Positions 23,390 through 32,212 of a DNA stretch of 33,584 nucleotides are shown one piece after another. Location of the stretch: NCBI GenBank assembly GCA_902790135.1, contig CADAQM010000038.1:1-33584 (forward strand). The letters run 5' to 3'. The DNA is from an uncultured Coriobacteriaceae bacterium (GTDB lineage: Bacteria > Actinomycetota > Coriobacteriia > Coriobacteriales > Atopobiaceae). Position 1 is the stretch's first letter. The number at the start of each line of letters is the position of its first letter. The notes under the pieces were generated by a model. That model had not been told where the DNA came from. It ran no database searches and worked only from the letters and a program-made list of their open reading frames with translations. Made by a program: the position numbers and the translations under genes.

Positions 23390-23406
23390 ATGCCGCAATG
23401 CGGCAT
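23390..23406. promoter_or_regulatory. Palindrome before the pyrH ribosome site
   Basis: ATGCCGCA and TGCGGCAT flank a single A, a perfect 17-base palindrome ending 18 bases before the pyrH start codon. It could be a repressor operator or a hairpin in the pyrH leader. A TAAACT-like -10 lies just upstream on the minus strand, but I see no convincing -35. Confidence 0.4.
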
Positions 23407-23500
23407 GCACATCTAGTTGAGTTTAGCAAAGGGCACCCCAAAGCCACTTGACGACGGCGTGAGCAGACATCAACACCATCTGAGAGGTTCGTAGGGGCAT

Positions 23501-23534
23501 AACAAAGGGCCGATGCGCGATGCGCACCGGCCCT
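23501..23534 (-). terminator. Terminator of the rpsB-tsf operon
   Basis: On the minus strand a 13-base stem (AGGGCCG and GTGCGC arms, one G-T pair) with a 3-base loop is followed by TTGTT. It begins 20 bases after the tsf stop and separates tsf from pyrH. Confidence 0.8.
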
Positions 23535-23554
23535 GGAAAAGACTCTGGAGCTTG

Positions 23555-24427
23555 TTACTCCTCGCCGAAGTTAAAGCGGACGAAGGAGACGATCTTGATG
23601 TCGTCGCCGACCTCCTTGGAGATGTTGGCGGCGAGCTCGCCGACGGTCACGTTGCCGTCCTTGACGAAGGCCTGCTCGGTGAGGGCGCGCTCCTGGAAGA
23701 ACTTCTTGAGGCGGCCGTTCACGATGCCATCCCAGAACTTCTCGGGACGACCAGAGTCGGCAGCCTGGGCACGGTAGATCTCGCGCTCGTGCTCGATGGT
23801 CTCCTCGGGGATGTCCTCGCGGCGAGCGGAGATCGGGTCGGAGGCGATGACCTGCATGGCAACGTCGTGTGCGAAGGTCTTGAAGGTCTCGTTGGCGCCG
23901 GTCTCGGCGTTGTTGAGCTCGAAGACGACGATGTCGGCATGCTTGCCGTCGTGGTGGATGTAGCAGGAGAGGACACCGTTCTCGGCGACGACGCGCTTGA
24001 AGCGGACGACCTTCTGGTTCTCACCGATGACGAAGATGCTCTCCTTGATGGCGTCCTCGACGGTGGCGCCGTCGAGCGTGCAGGCCATGAGGGCGTCGAT
24101 GTCAGCGGGGTCGTTCTCGGCGACGACCTGGGCGAGGCTGGTCACGAAGCTCTTGAACTTTGCGTTGGTGGCGACGAAGTCGGTCTCGCAGGAAACCTCG
24201 ATAAGGGCGCCTACGGTGCCGTCCTCGGAGATGTAGGCACCGATGGTGCCCTCGTTGGTATCGCGGCCGGCCTTCTTGACAGCCTTGGCAAGACCGTTGA
24301 CGCGCAGGACGTCGATGGCCTTCTCGATGTCGCCGTCAGCCTCGACGAGAGCCTTCTTGCACTCCATCATCGGGGCGTCGGTAATCTGACGGAGCTCCTT
24401 GACCATAGCGGCGGTAACCTGAGCCAT
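23555..24427 (-). CDS. tsf: Translation elongation factor Ts
   Basis: A 290-residue nucleotide exchange factor for EF-Tu. The N-terminal UBA-like domain (about 1-55) reads MAQVTAAMVKELRQITDAPM, with the conserved MMECKKALVEADGD. The core contains EGTIGAYI, VGALIEVSCETDFVATN, where the TDFV contact to EF-Tu is intact, and later FAHDVAMQVIASDP. It lies 61 bases downstream of rpsB on the same strand and ends at a strong terminator, so rpsB-tsf form a two-gene unit. Confidence 0.98.
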   Translation of the reverse strand: MAQVTAAMVKELRQITDAPMMECKKALVEADGDIEKAIDVLRVNGLAKAVKKAGRDTNEGTIGAYISEDGTVGALIEVSCETDFVATNAKFKSFVTSLAQVVAENDPADIDALMACTLDGATVEDAIKESIFVIGENQKVVRFKRVVAENGVLSCYIHHDGKHADIVVFELNNAETGANETFKTFAHDVAMQVIASDPISARREDIPEETIEHEREIYRAQAADSGRPEKFWDGIVNGRLKKFFQERALTEQAFVKDGNVTVGELAANISKEVGDDIKIVSFVRFNFGEE

Positions 24428-24488
24428 AGGTATGTTCCTTCCTAACGGAATGTCAATAATGTAAGTAGCTTCGAGAAGTGCCTTTCGG

Positions 24489-25250
24489 CTACTCGGCTGC
24501 GGGGGCCTCGACCTCGACGGCAGGGGTGGTCTCGCCGGAGGCCATCTCCTCGACGGAGATCTGCTCCTTGCCAGCGCCAGCCAGGACGGCGTCAGCGACG
24601 AGCTCGCACATCAGGTTGACCGAGCGGATTGCGTCGTCGTTGGCGGGAATGCCGTAGTCAACGACGTCGGGGTCGGAGTTGGTGTCGAGCAGACCGACGA
24701 CGGGGATGTGCAGGCGGTTGGCCTCCTTGATGGCAATCTCCTCGCGCTTGGTGTCGACGACGAAGATGGCCTGCGGAAGGGTGTGCATGTTGCGGACGCC
24801 ACCGAGGTTGCGCTGAAGCTTCTCGAGCTCCTTGGTGAGCACAGCCTGCTCCTTCTTGCCGCGGGCAGCCATGCGGCCGTCCTCGACCATGGCCTCGAGC
24901 TCCTCCATGCGGTCGATGCGGGAGCGCATGGTGACAAAGTTGGTGAGCATGCCGCCGAGCCAGCGCTGGTTGATGAAGGGCATGTCGCAGCGGGCAGCCT
25001 GCGTGGCGATGGCCTCCTGAGCCTGCTTCTTGGTGCCGACGAACAGGACGTTGCCGCCCTTGGAGGCGGTGTCCTTGAGGAAGCTGTAGGCGCGGTCGGC
25101 GTCGATGACGGTCTGCTTGAGGTCAAGGATGTAGATGCCATTGCGCTCACCGAAGATGTAGGGCTTCATCTTGGGGTTCCAGCGACGGGTCTGATGACCG
25201 TAGTGGCAGCCAGCCTCGAGCAGGGTACGGATATTGATCTTCACAGCCAT
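24489..25250 (-). CDS. rpsB: 30S ribosomal protein S2
   Basis: A 253-residue S2 protein of the small subunit. Conserved signatures include [19 protein letters not shown] near the start, [29 protein letters not shown], the coiled-coil region with [11 protein letters not shown], and PGI-type C-terminal segments ([24 protein letters not shown]). A 25-residue acidic tail rich in Glu, Ala and Val follows the fold, longer than in E. coli. It is read from its own promoter at 25392-25421 through a GC-rich leader of about 135 bases. Confidence 0.98.
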   Translation of the reverse strand: MAVKINIRTLLEAGCHYGHQTRRWNPKMKPYIFGERNGIYILDLKQTVIDADRAYSFLKDTASKGGNVLFVGTKKQAQEAIATQAARCDMPFINQRWLGGMLTNFVTMRSRIDRMEELEAMVEDGRMAARGKKEQAVLTKELEKLQRNLGGVRNMHTLPQAIFVVDTKREEIAIKEANRLHIPVVGLLDTNSDPDVVDYGIPANDDAIRSVNLMCELVADAVLAGAGKEQISVEEMASGETTPAVEVEAPAAE

Positions 25251-25385
25251 GTTCTAACCTCCTGTGGTTGGTCCTCCGCGCGGGGTCAACCCCCTGAGCC
25301 ACCCGAGACTCGGCTGTGTGCCCCGGGCACCGCGGCCTTGGGGTCACCCGCGCGTGCGAATTTCTGCTGTACGGATGCACAGCAA
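25251..25385 (-). other. GC-rich structured 5' leader of rpsB
   Basis: Between the rpsB promoter and its ATG lie about 135 bases with several strong hairpins on the minus strand, for example CCGAG-T-CTCGG and GGG-rich/CCC-rich pairs near 25275-25350, before the ribosome site GGAGG. In many bacteria S2 represses its own operon through the leader. That this one does so is inferred; I cannot match it to a known RNA family by eye. Confidence 0.35.
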
Positions 25386-25391
25386 TGCAGA

Positions 25392-25421
25392 AGTATACCA
25401 ACTTCTTGCGAATCCTGTCGA
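25392..25421 (-). promoter_or_regulatory. Promoter of rpsB-tsf
   Basis: On the minus strand TCGACA (25421-25416) and TATACT (25397-25392) are separated by 18 bases, close to the sigma-70 consensus. It lies about 140 bases before the rpsB start, inside the gap after xerC. Confidence 0.72.
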
Positions 25422-25481
25422 GCGCAATCTGTCTGGATGCAAGCTCCACAAGAGACCCTCGTTGCGCCATACGATTTAGCC

Positions 25482-26417
25482 CTATTCGCCACGTGGATGG
25501 GCTTGACGCGTGGCCTCTTTGAGTCTCTCCACGGACAGATGCGTGTAAATCTGTGTCGTTGCAAGGCTCTCGTGGCCTAAGAGCTCCTGCACGCTGCGCA
25601 GATCAGCCCCACCCGAAAGCAGCTCTGTGGCATAGGTATGGCGCATCGCATGGGGCGTAACCCCTGCCTCAATACCCGCCTGGCGGGCATGGCGCTCGAA
25701 GCAGGTGCGCAGGGCATCGGCTGACATGCGATTGCCGCGTACGGAGATGAAGAGCGCACCCGTGGCATCCCCCCTCTTACGACGGGCGCATAGGGCCGGC
25801 CGTGCGTCTTCGATATAGCGTCGAACCGCCGTGAGCGCCCGCTCGTACACGGGGACCACGCGCTCTTTTGATCCCTTGCCAAAGAGCCTGACCTGCGCTT
25901 GTACCATATCGACGTCCGAGACGTTAAGGCGCGAAATCTCCGATATGCGAGCACCCGTCGCATACAGAAGCTCGATAAACGCCCAGTCACGAAGGCCTTC
26001 GGGTCTGGAGGTGTCACAGGACTCCATGAGCGCGCCGACGTCCGCATCGCTCATCGTGCGTGGCAGCGTCTTGGCGATCTTGGGACTGGCGAGGGCTGCC
26101 GCAGCATCCCCCGTTATCCTCCCCTGACTGATCAGCCACTTATAGAGGCCGCGGATGGCGGACAGGTGTCTGTTGACCGTACGCGTGGAGTAGCCTGCCC
26201 GCGTCAGCTCCGCTAGATAGCGCCTGAGGGAGCGGTGACTTATGCTTGCCGCCACAACCCCCTCACGGCGCACCCAGGCAAGGTACGCCTCGATGTCGAT
26301 CGCGTACGCACGAACGGTATTCTCTGAGAAGTTACGTACGCCTGCCAGATACGAGAGATACTCGTGGGCGTCGTTCTCAAATGCCTGCTGGGCGCGCTCT
26401 CGCTCCTCGACACTCAT
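25482..26417 (-). CDS. xerC: Chromosomal XerC/XerD-type tyrosine recombinase
   Basis: A 311-residue recombinase of the Xer family that resolves chromosome dimers at dif. The SAM-like core-binding domain covers about 14-110 and the catalytic domain about 120-300. Catalytic residues are Arg157 in TGARISE, Lys181, His256 and Arg259 in HAMRH, His282 in GHESLATTQ and Tyr291. The start shares an ATGA overlap with trmFO. The trmFO-xerC order matches that of Firmicutes, where this gene is XerC; whether this genome uses one Xer or two cannot be seen here. It is distinct from the shorter recombinase at 3682-4485. Confidence 0.93.
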   Translation of the reverse strand: MSVEERERAQQAFENDAHEYLSYLAGVRNFSENTVRAYAIDIEAYLAWVRREGVVAASISHRSLRRYLAELTRAGYSTRTVNRHLSAIRGLYKWLISQGRITGDAAAALASPKIAKTLPRTMSDADVGALMESCDTSRPEGLRDWAFIELLYATGARISEISRLNVSDVDMVQAQVRLFGKGSKERVVPVYERALTAVRRYIEDARPALCARRKRGDATGALFISVRGNRMSADALRTCFERHARQAGIEAGVTPHAMRHTYATELLSGGADLRSVQELLGHESLATTQIYTHLSVERLKEATRQAHPRGE

Positions 26418-27754
26418 GCATCCCCACCCTGCGAAACGTCAAACAACTCCTGTCGCGCGTCGACGCACTCCGCAAGGTCTCGCTTTGCGCGTGCTGCATA
26501 CGCAGCGTAGCGTTCACCCTTGCGCATCCTTCTCCCCTCAAGTGGCGGCACGAGGCCAAAGTTCACGTGCATCGGCTGGTAAGGATCGGTCTCAGGATTG
26601 GTGGCATAGCTGACCAACGCGCCAAAGGCCGTGGTGTCAGGCAACGTGAGCCGCTCGAAACCCTTGAGGTCGGCGTAGGTATTGATAGCCGCGAGAAGAC
26701 CCGATGCAATGGCCTCGACGTATCCCTCCGTGCCCGTGATCTGGCCCGCCAACCGGACGCTTGTTCCCGGCACGGCGAAGCTCTTGTCGAGCACACGCGG
26801 CGAGTCGACAAACGAGTTGCGGTGCATGACGCCATAACGGAAGAACTCCGCATGCTCGAGGCCCGGGATGAGCCTGAAGACGCGTGCCTGCTCGCCCCAC
26901 GTCAGGTTTGTCTGGAATCCTACGAGGTTATAGGCTGTGGCGTGGGCGTTCTCTGGTCTGAGCTGCACGACGGCCCAAGGGCGCCGACCCGTCCTGGGGT
27001 CGGCCAGGCCAACGGGTTTGAGCGCACCGAACCGCAGGGTGTCGTGTCCCTTTCGAGCCACCTCCTCCACAGGCTGGCAGGCATTGAACAGGTCAGTCTC
27101 CTCAAACTCTTTGGAGACTACTCGTTTTGCCGCAATCAGCTCATCGTAGAAGCGGTCGTACTCTTCGCGGTTCATCGGGCAGTTGAGGTAGTCTCCCAGC
27201 CCTTCCTCGTAGCGCGACTGGCTGAACACGATCTCGCGGTCGATCGTCTCGGCATCGACGATGGGAGCCGCAGCGTCGTAAAAGGACAAGTGCTCCATGC
27301 CGACAAGATCGCAAAGCGATGAGAAGAGCGCGGGCGAGCAGAGCGGGCCAGCCGCGATGACGCACGGGCCCTCCGGCACGGCCGTCACCTCCTCGCGCAC
27401 GAGCTCTATCAGTGGATGATCCTCCACCTCCTGCGTCACGATCTGCGAGAAGACCGTCCTGTCGACGGCCAGAGCCCCTCCTGCGGGCACCGCCGCCTGG
27501 TGAGCCGCCTTGATGAGATGAGAGCCCATGGCTCTGAGCTCGTACTTGAGCAATCCCGCGGCACTCTCCTCGCGGAGCGACTTGAGCGAGTTGGAGCACA
27601 CGAGCTCCGCCAGGGCATCGGTATGATGGGCGGGTGCGTTGCCTTTGGGCCGCTGCTCCACCAGCCTCACGCGAATCCCGCGATCCGCCAGCTGCAACGC
27701 GCACTCGCTGCCCGCCAGACCGCCTCCGACCACCGTCACGATATCCTTGGCCAC
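26414..27754 (-). CDS. trmFO: Methylenetetrahydrofolate-tRNA-(uracil-54-C5)-methyltransferase
   Basis: A 446-residue flavoprotein that makes ribothymidine at tRNA position 54 using methylenetetrahydrofolate. The FAD-binding motif VVGGGLAGSE is at about 8-17. Family landmarks are LVCSNSLKSL, FYDAAAPIVDAETID, YLNCPMNREEYDRFYDEL, FNACQPVEEVARKG, the segment ALKPVGLADPRTG, and the second nucleotide-contact region GQITGTEGYVEAIASGLLA. The start is GTG at 27754. It ends overlapping xerC and lies 26 bases after dprA. In Firmicutes topA usually lies between dprA and this gene; here it does not. Confidence 0.97.
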   Translation of the reverse strand: MAKDIVTVVGGGLAGSECALQLADRGIRVRLVEQRPKGNAPAHHTDALAELVCSNSLKSLREESAAGLLKYELRAMGSHLIKAAHQAAVPAGGALAVDRTVFSQIVTQEVEDHPLIELVREEVTAVPEGPCVIAAGPLCSPALFSSLCDLVGMEHLSFYDAAAPIVDAETIDREIVFSQSRYEEGLGDYLNCPMNREEYDRFYDELIAAKRVVSKEFEETDLFNACQPVEEVARKGHDTLRFGALKPVGLADPRTGRRPWAVVQLRPENAHATAYNLVGFQTNLTWGEQARVFRLIPGLEHAEFFRYGVMHRNSFVDSPRVLDKSFAVPGTSVRLAGQITGTEGYVEAIASGLLAAINTYADLKGFERLTLPDTTAFGALVSYATNPETDPYQPMHVNFGLVPPLEGRRMRKGERYAAYAARAKRDLAECVDARQELFDVSQGGDA

Positions 27755-27780
27755 GCTCCACGCTCCTCTCTCCGTACATG

Positions 27781-28692
27781 TCAGTCTCCCATTCTAGCGC
27801 CCAGAAGCGCTTCTTTCGTCGGGGCATAGCGCCCGTCAGGAAGCCTCGTGACCACTCCAGAAGCCTCGTAGTCGGCAAGGTAGCGCAACACCGCCAGCGG
27901 CTCTTCGCCAAGGCTGTGCGCAAGATCATCGGCGCGCATGGGACTCGCGACCAGAGCCGATACCAACCGGTTTCGCGGCGTAGCGACCTGCTCCTGCACG
28001 AGGCGCAGCACCCCAAAGTCACGCGATATGAGCATCTCGAGATCGGCTTCGGAGCATACGATGCTTCCACCGTCGCGAATCAGCGCGTTGGCCCCTTGTG
28101 ACTCTGGTGAGAAGATCGACCCCGGTGCGGCGTAAATCTCCCTTCCCATCTCTGCGGCGGCCGCTGCCGTGCTCGAGGTGCCAGACCTGAGGCCTGCCTC
28201 GCAGATTAGAAGCGCTCGGGAGAGCGCCGCGATGACGATATTGCGCTGCGGAAAGCATCCCTTGCGTGGCGTCTGTCCCCAAGGCACGAGGGCGATGACA
28301 GCTCCACCCTGCTTAACTGCACGTTCGAACACGTCGCGCGACGTACGCGGATAGACCGTATCCGCACCGACGCCCGAGACCACGATGGTCTTTCCCCCGG
28401 CATCGAGCGCCCCGCGGGCGGCTGCCGCATCACATCCCATGGCACCACCCGAGACGAGCGTTATGCCCGACTCCGCCGCTATACGACCAGCCATGGAGGC
28501 GACAGCGCGTCCGTAGGGCGTGGCCCTGCGTGCCCCTATGACACCAAGTCCCATGTTGGCGAGTATCTCCGGATTGCCGCGCCCGTAGATGATCTTTGGT
28601 GGATGCTCGAGGTCTCTTACGCTTGCAGGATAGAACTCGTCATCGGGATGCAGCTCCCAAAGTTGCTCCTCGTGCAACATCTTGTCAACCAT
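27781..28692 (-). CDS. dprA: DNA-processing protein DprA (Smf)
   Basis: A 303-residue DprA, which loads RecA on incoming single-stranded DNA during natural transformation. The Rossmann-like core shows GLGVIGARRATPYGR, then LVSGGAMGCDAAAARGAL, GVGADTVYP and the region KGCFPQRNIVIAALSRALLICEAGLRSGTSSTA, all typical. A C-terminal winged-helix-like domain (about 235-300, with LVASPMRADDLAHSLG) follows. It overlaps comM by 8 bases. With comM next to it, DNA uptake capacity is plausible, although both genes are also common in species not known to be competent. Confidence 0.95.
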   Translation of the reverse strand: MVDKMLHEEQLWELHPDDEFYPASVRDLEHPPKIIYGRGNPEILANMGLGVIGARRATPYGRAVASMAGRIAAESGITLVSGGAMGCDAAAARGALDAGGKTIVVSGVGADTVYPRTSRDVFERAVKQGGAVIALVPWGQTPRKGCFPQRNIVIAALSRALLICEAGLRSGTSSTAAAAAEMGREIYAAPGSIFSPESQGANALIRDGGSIVCSEADLEMLISRDFGVLRLVQEQVATPRNRLVSALVASPMRADDLAHSLGEEPLAVLRYLADYEASGVVTRLPDGRYAPTKEALLGARMGD

Positions 28693-30184
28693 GTGCCCTC
28701 CCCCTATACGAACATGCCTCCACGATGTCGTCGCGGGTCACGAGCTCGTGATGCTCGATGTCGGCAATCGTTCGCGCGACACGCGAGACGCGTGCGATCG
28801 CCCTTCCTCCCATGCTGAGACGCGATGCGATGGTCTCAAAGGCTTGTCGCGCCGCTGGCTCCATCGACATGGCGACACTCGTCTCCTTCTTGCCTTTCTT
28901 GCGATGGGCGGCAAACTCCCGCCCAGAGAGCACAAGATCGGCCATCTCTCTCGAGCTCATCCCCGACCCACCTTCGATGACCATGGACGATGCCGGTCGT
29001 GCGACGTCTATGTGCATGTCAATGCGGTTTGCCAGCGGTCCTCCCATACGCGCCTGGTAACTCTCGACACGAGCGGGCGCACACGTACAGGGGTGTCCGG
29101 GATCGCCCAGGTGCCCGCAGGGACAGGGGTTCGCTGCAGTAACAAGCATGAAGTCACAGGGAAAGACGTAATTGCCCTCGGCACGAGAGAGACGCACGCA
29201 ACCGTCTTCCATAGGCTGCCTGAGCGATTGCAGGACGTTGTTGGCAAACTCGGGCAGTTCGTCGAGAAAGAGCACGCCGCGATGCGCAAGCGACACCTCT
29301 CCCGGCGTGACGGGACGACCGCCCCCAAGGAGCCCAGCGATGGAGATCGAGTGGTGTGGCGCCCTAAAGGGTGGCTCTCCCCTCTCGATGCCAGACGATT
29401 GCTGCCCCGCCACCGAATGGACGAGAAGCGCTTCCTCGCGCGCACGCTCGTCAAGCGGGGGAAGGATGGTGGGCAGCCTCCGTGCCAACATGGTCTTTCC
29501 AGCACCAGGGGGACCGACCATCATGATGCCATGTCGTCCCGTGGCAGCGATTACCATGGCGCGCTTGGCTATCTCTTGGTCACAGACATCACGATAGTCT
29601 AGCTTTGCTGCTGCTCGCGCATCAGCCCCGCACAGCGCCCGTCTGTTAACATGCTCGTCTTCCAGGCTCTCAACGCCCAGCCTCATGCGGCCCAGGCTGT
29701 CAATCACCTTTCTGTCGCATGTGCCTCGAATCGCACCGCCTGCAGCTCGTGAGGATACGAGTGTCAGACCTCCCTCCTTCGCAAGCATCGCGTAGGCCAT
29801 GTCACCACGTACGGGACAGACATTGCCTTCGAGACCCAACTCGCCCACAAACAGGCAGTCATCTAGCCCTGCAGTCGGAATCTGACCCGAGGCTGCCAGA
29901 ATCGCGATGGCTATAGGCAGGTCAAAGCCAGTGCCTGTCTTTCGGATCTCTGCCGGCGCAAGGTTTATGGTGACATTGAGGCGCGGATTCTCGTAACCAC
30001 AGGCGGTAATGGCGCAGCGGACGCGCGAGCGCGCCTCCATCACGGTTGAGTCCGCCATGCCTACCAGGTTGTACCCCACGAGACCGGACGTACATGAGAC
30101 CTCAACGGTGATGGGGACAGCTTCTACACCTTGTATCAGGGCGGATCTTATGGCAAATGAGCCGACATGCGCCTGGTTTGCCAT
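28685..30184 (-). CDS. comM: ComM/YifB-family AAA+ ATPase (Mg chelatase-like)
   Basis: A 499-residue protein. The N-terminal Lon-protease-like domain covers about 1-170 with VGYNLVGMADSTVMEARSRV. The AAA+ module follows, with Walker A GPPGAGKT at 224-231 and Walker B GVLFLDELPEF at about 303-313, then a C-terminal Mg-chelatase domain. A cysteine cluster (CPCGHLGDPGHPCTC) lies near 360-375, as in the family. In Vibrio ComM is a hexameric helicase that extends branch migration during transformation. The start overlaps the yraN stop by one base, and the stop overlaps dprA. Confidence 0.95.
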   Translation of the reverse strand: MANQAHVGSFAIRSALIQGVEAVPITVEVSCTSGLVGYNLVGMADSTVMEARSRVRCAITACGYENPRLNVTINLAPAEIRKTGTGFDLPIAIAILAASGQIPTAGLDDCLFVGELGLEGNVCPVRGDMAYAMLAKEGGLTLVSSRAAGGAIRGTCDRKVIDSLGRMRLGVESLEDEHVNRRALCGADARAAAKLDYRDVCDQEIAKRAMVIAATGRHGIMMVGPPGAGKTMLARRLPTILPPLDERAREEALLVHSVAGQQSSGIERGEPPFRAPHHSISIAGLLGGGRPVTPGEVSLAHRGVLFLDELPEFANNVLQSLRQPMEDGCVRLSRAEGNYVFPCDFMLVTAANPCPCGHLGDPGHPCTCAPARVESYQARMGGPLANRIDMHIDVARPASSMVIEGGSGMSSREMADLVLSGREFAAHRKKGKKETSVAMSMEPAARQAFETIASRLSMGGRAIARVSRVARTIADIEHHELVTRDDIVEACSYRGRAHG

Positions 30185-30642
30185 CAGGCGTCACATCCAA
30201 AGGCGCTGCAGACGTGATGGACACTTGCCACGTGACTGGCAAACACACTGACCGCAATGACATCAAAGCGCGCCATGGCAATTTCATTGGTGGCGAGATA
30301 CTGCTGCGCAATCTGGCGGTATCGGCGTCGCTTCTCGTCATCCACCGCAACCTCTGGCACGGGAGTGGGCAATCCGTCTCTGACGTAGCGCGTCTTCACC
30401 TCTACAAAGGCCCACTCGCCATAGGGGTCGATGGCGATGATGTCCGCCTCGCCTGCAGCGCAGCACCAGTTTCTCTCGACCACGTCCCAACCATGAGAAT
30501 GCAGGTATGTCGCAACAAGCGACTCGCCGGCCACGCCCAAATCGTGGGCACTCAGCTCGCCCGCCCGTCTCAGCTGTTCGCGAAGGTTGTCGGACAGAAC
30601 CACGCCAGGTCTCGTCATCGTCGTCTCTGCCACCGTGTTCAT
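30184..30642 (-). CDS. YraN/UPF0102 family protein
   Basis: A 152-residue protein with the nuclease-like fold of UPF0102: LGVAGESLVATYLHSHGWDVVERNW, GEADIIAID and AFVEVKTRY, where the Glu-x-Asp and Glu-x-Lys positions match a PD-(D/E)xK centre. A 35-residue N-terminal extension precedes the core. The biochemical role of the family is unsettled. The ATG at 30642 follows GGAGAG. Translation is coupled to comM by a one-base overlap. Confidence 0.92.
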   Translation of the reverse strand: MNTVAETTMTRPGVVLSDNLREQLRRAGELSAHDLGVAGESLVATYLHSHGWDVVERNWCCAAGEADIIAIDPYGEWAFVEVKTRYVRDGLPTPVPEVAVDDEKRRRYRQIAQQYLATNEIAMARFDVIAVSVFASHVASVHHVCSAFGCDA

Positions 30643-30743
30643 CGGCTCTCCTCTCGTCCAAAGTCGTGGACAAGAGGATGGCAGGGCGAGGTTGGCGCCA
30701 AACTACGTGCCCGGTAGCCACATGGTTGGACGGAAGCCTCTTT

Positions 30744-30794
30744 AAAAAACACGTCGCATCAAACGAGGAGGTACAGCGCGCGTCGTGATGCGAC
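30744..30794 (-). terminator. Terminator downstream of rnhB
   Basis: On the minus strand GTCGCATCA pairs with TGATGCGAC around a 24-base loop, and GTG plus six T follow (30749-30744). It begins 28 bases after the rnhB stop. The long loop has a further 3-base pair near its base. Confidence 0.6.
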
Positions 30795-30822
30795 CTAGGT
30801 AGGTTTCAGGCCCGCAATTGCC

Positions 30823-31614
30823 TTAGAACAGGGTAGGCGCCTCGACAAAGTTGCCACAGAAGGACACGCGATGCAGTGGCGTCAAACCCTTCTCGCGAAT
30901 GGCATCGACGTGCTCCTTCGATCCATAGCCCTTGCAGGCGTCCCAATGGTATTCGGGATAGTCCCTGGCATACGTAACCATCATGGCGTCACGCGTAACC
31001 TTTGCCACAATTGAGGCTGCTGCGATGCAGGCGATGCGCGCATCCCCCTTCACGAGTGTCTTCTCGCGTGGGTGCACGTGCACGGGATTTCCATCTATGA
31101 GCACCGCATCAGGCTCTATGCCTGCGTTCTCGATGGCCCGCACCATACCCATGCGAATCGCGACGCCCATGCCAACCGCGTCGATCGATGCGGGTTCGAT
31201 GTGCGCAATGCCGATGGCGAGGGCATGCTCGGCTATTTTGATGGCAAGCTCTTCGCGTTTGGCAGGTGTCAGCTGCTTGGAGTCGTTGAGGCCCCAGATC
31301 ACCGGCTCTTCCGGCAGGGCGACGGCGCATACCGTGAGTGGCCCCGCGATAGCTCCACGACCCACCTCGTCGACCCCCAGGGCAATGCCGTTGCCAGAGA
31401 GCTCCGCCTGCAGCGCATACATGCCCTCCACGCGCTCGCGCTCGAGTCGTTCACGCTCATGACGGCGCTCAAGCGTGGCTACGGCCTTACGCACCTGCAC
31501 GCGATCATCGTCGCCATAGCGCGCGATGAGCCCCTCCACCTCTTCGTAGCTGGCGTCATGGAGGAGAGAAACGATGTCTTTTGCCGAAGCAGGCTTCTGC
31601 GATTGATCACTCAT
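30823..31614 (-). CDS. rnhB: Ribonuclease HII
   Basis: A 263-residue RNase HII that removes RNA primers and single ribonucleotides from DNA. The catalytic motif GVDEVGRGAIAGP (about 79-91) carries the Asp-Glu pair, with further acidic residues in VLIDGNPVHVHP and VTRDAMMVTYA, and the C-terminal YGSKEHVDAIREKGLTPLHR motif is complete. The first 70 residues form a helical extension (KPASAKDIVSLLHDASYEEVEGL) common in Gram-positive forms. It follows rplS beyond a terminator, the usual rplS-rnhB order. Confidence 0.97.
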   Translation of the reverse strand: MSDQSQKPASAKDIVSLLHDASYEEVEGLIARYGDDDRVQVRKAVATLERRHERERLERERVEGMYALQAELSGNGIALGVDEVGRGAIAGPLTVCAVALPEEPVIWGLNDSKQLTPAKREELAIKIAEHALAIGIAHIEPASIDAVGMGVAIRMGMVRAIENAGIEPDAVLIDGNPVHVHPREKTLVKGDARIACIAAASIVAKVTRDAMMVTYARDYPEYHWDACKGYGSKEHVDAIREKGLTPLHRVSFCGNFVEAPTLF

Positions 31615-31634
31615 GGACTTGCCTCACTCAGATA

Positions 31635-31662
31635 AGAAAAGGGCCTCCCGAAGGAGGCCCTT
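31635..31662 (-). terminator. Terminator of rplS
   Basis: A perfect 10-base stem (AAGGGCCTCC and GGAGGCCCTT) with a TTCG loop on the minus strand is followed by TTCTTA, just after the rplS stop. The TTCG tetraloop makes it very stable. Confidence 0.9.
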
Positions 31663-31672
31663 GCCAAGGCAC

Positions 31673-32017
31673 TTAGATGCGCTTCTCGCGGATGCGAGCG
31701 GCCTTGCCGATACGATCGCGCAGGTAGTAGAGCTTAGCGCGATGCACGTCACCGTGACGGACGACCTCAAGCTTGGCGATCTTGGGGCTGTGCAGGGGGA
31801 AGGTGCGCTCGACGCCGACGCCGAAGGAGATCTTGCGGACAGTGAAGGTCTCGCGAGAGCTGCCACCGCTCATGCGGATGACATCGCCCTGGAAGACCTG
31901 CTCGCGCTCGCGATCGCCTTCCTTGATGCGATAGTGAACCTTGACGTTGTCGCCGACGATCACCTGCGGGATGTCCTCACGCAGATCCTGACGCTCGATG
32001 GCGCGGATGTAGTCCAT
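31673..32017 (-). CDS. rplS: 50S ribosomal protein L19
   Basis: A 114-residue L19, the standard length, at the interface of the two ribosomal subunits. Signatures are [62 protein letters not shown] and the closing [15 protein letters not shown] segment. I chose ATG 32017 (AGGA ribosome site) because it gives the family length; the in-frame extension to 32077 is not conserved. It has its own promoter upstream and a strong terminator behind it. Confidence 0.97.
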   Translation of the reverse strand: MDYIRAIERQDLREDIPQVIVGDNVKVHYRIKEGDREREQVFQGDVIRMSGGSSRETFTVRKISFGVGVERTFPLHSPKIAKLEVVRHGDVHRAKLYYLRDRIGKAARIREKRI

Positions 32018-32085
32018 GATGTTCCTCGTCTTCTCTAGAGGTGCCGCCATACGTGAACGACACATAGGTTTACACACGAGGTGTA

Positions 32086-32114
32086 ATGATAGCCAATTCC
32101 AGACGATGAGACAA
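32086..32114 (-). promoter_or_regulatory. Promoter of rplS
   Basis: On the minus strand TTGTCT (32114-32109) and TATCAT (32091-32086) are 17 bases apart, a good sigma-70-type pair, about 70 bases before the rplS start codon. Confidence 0.7.
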
Positions 32115-32212
32115 GCAAAACCTGCCTTTGACCATGCAATTCACCATAGTACAACAGGGATATCTTCACATCGGGCACACATGAGCAGGCTTAGCGGGCA
32201 AAGCCGACTCGC

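Noticed and set aside
23513..24445. A 310-codon open frame on the plus strand
   Set aside because: It mirrors tsf on the opposite strand and has the low-complexity composition of a shadow frame.
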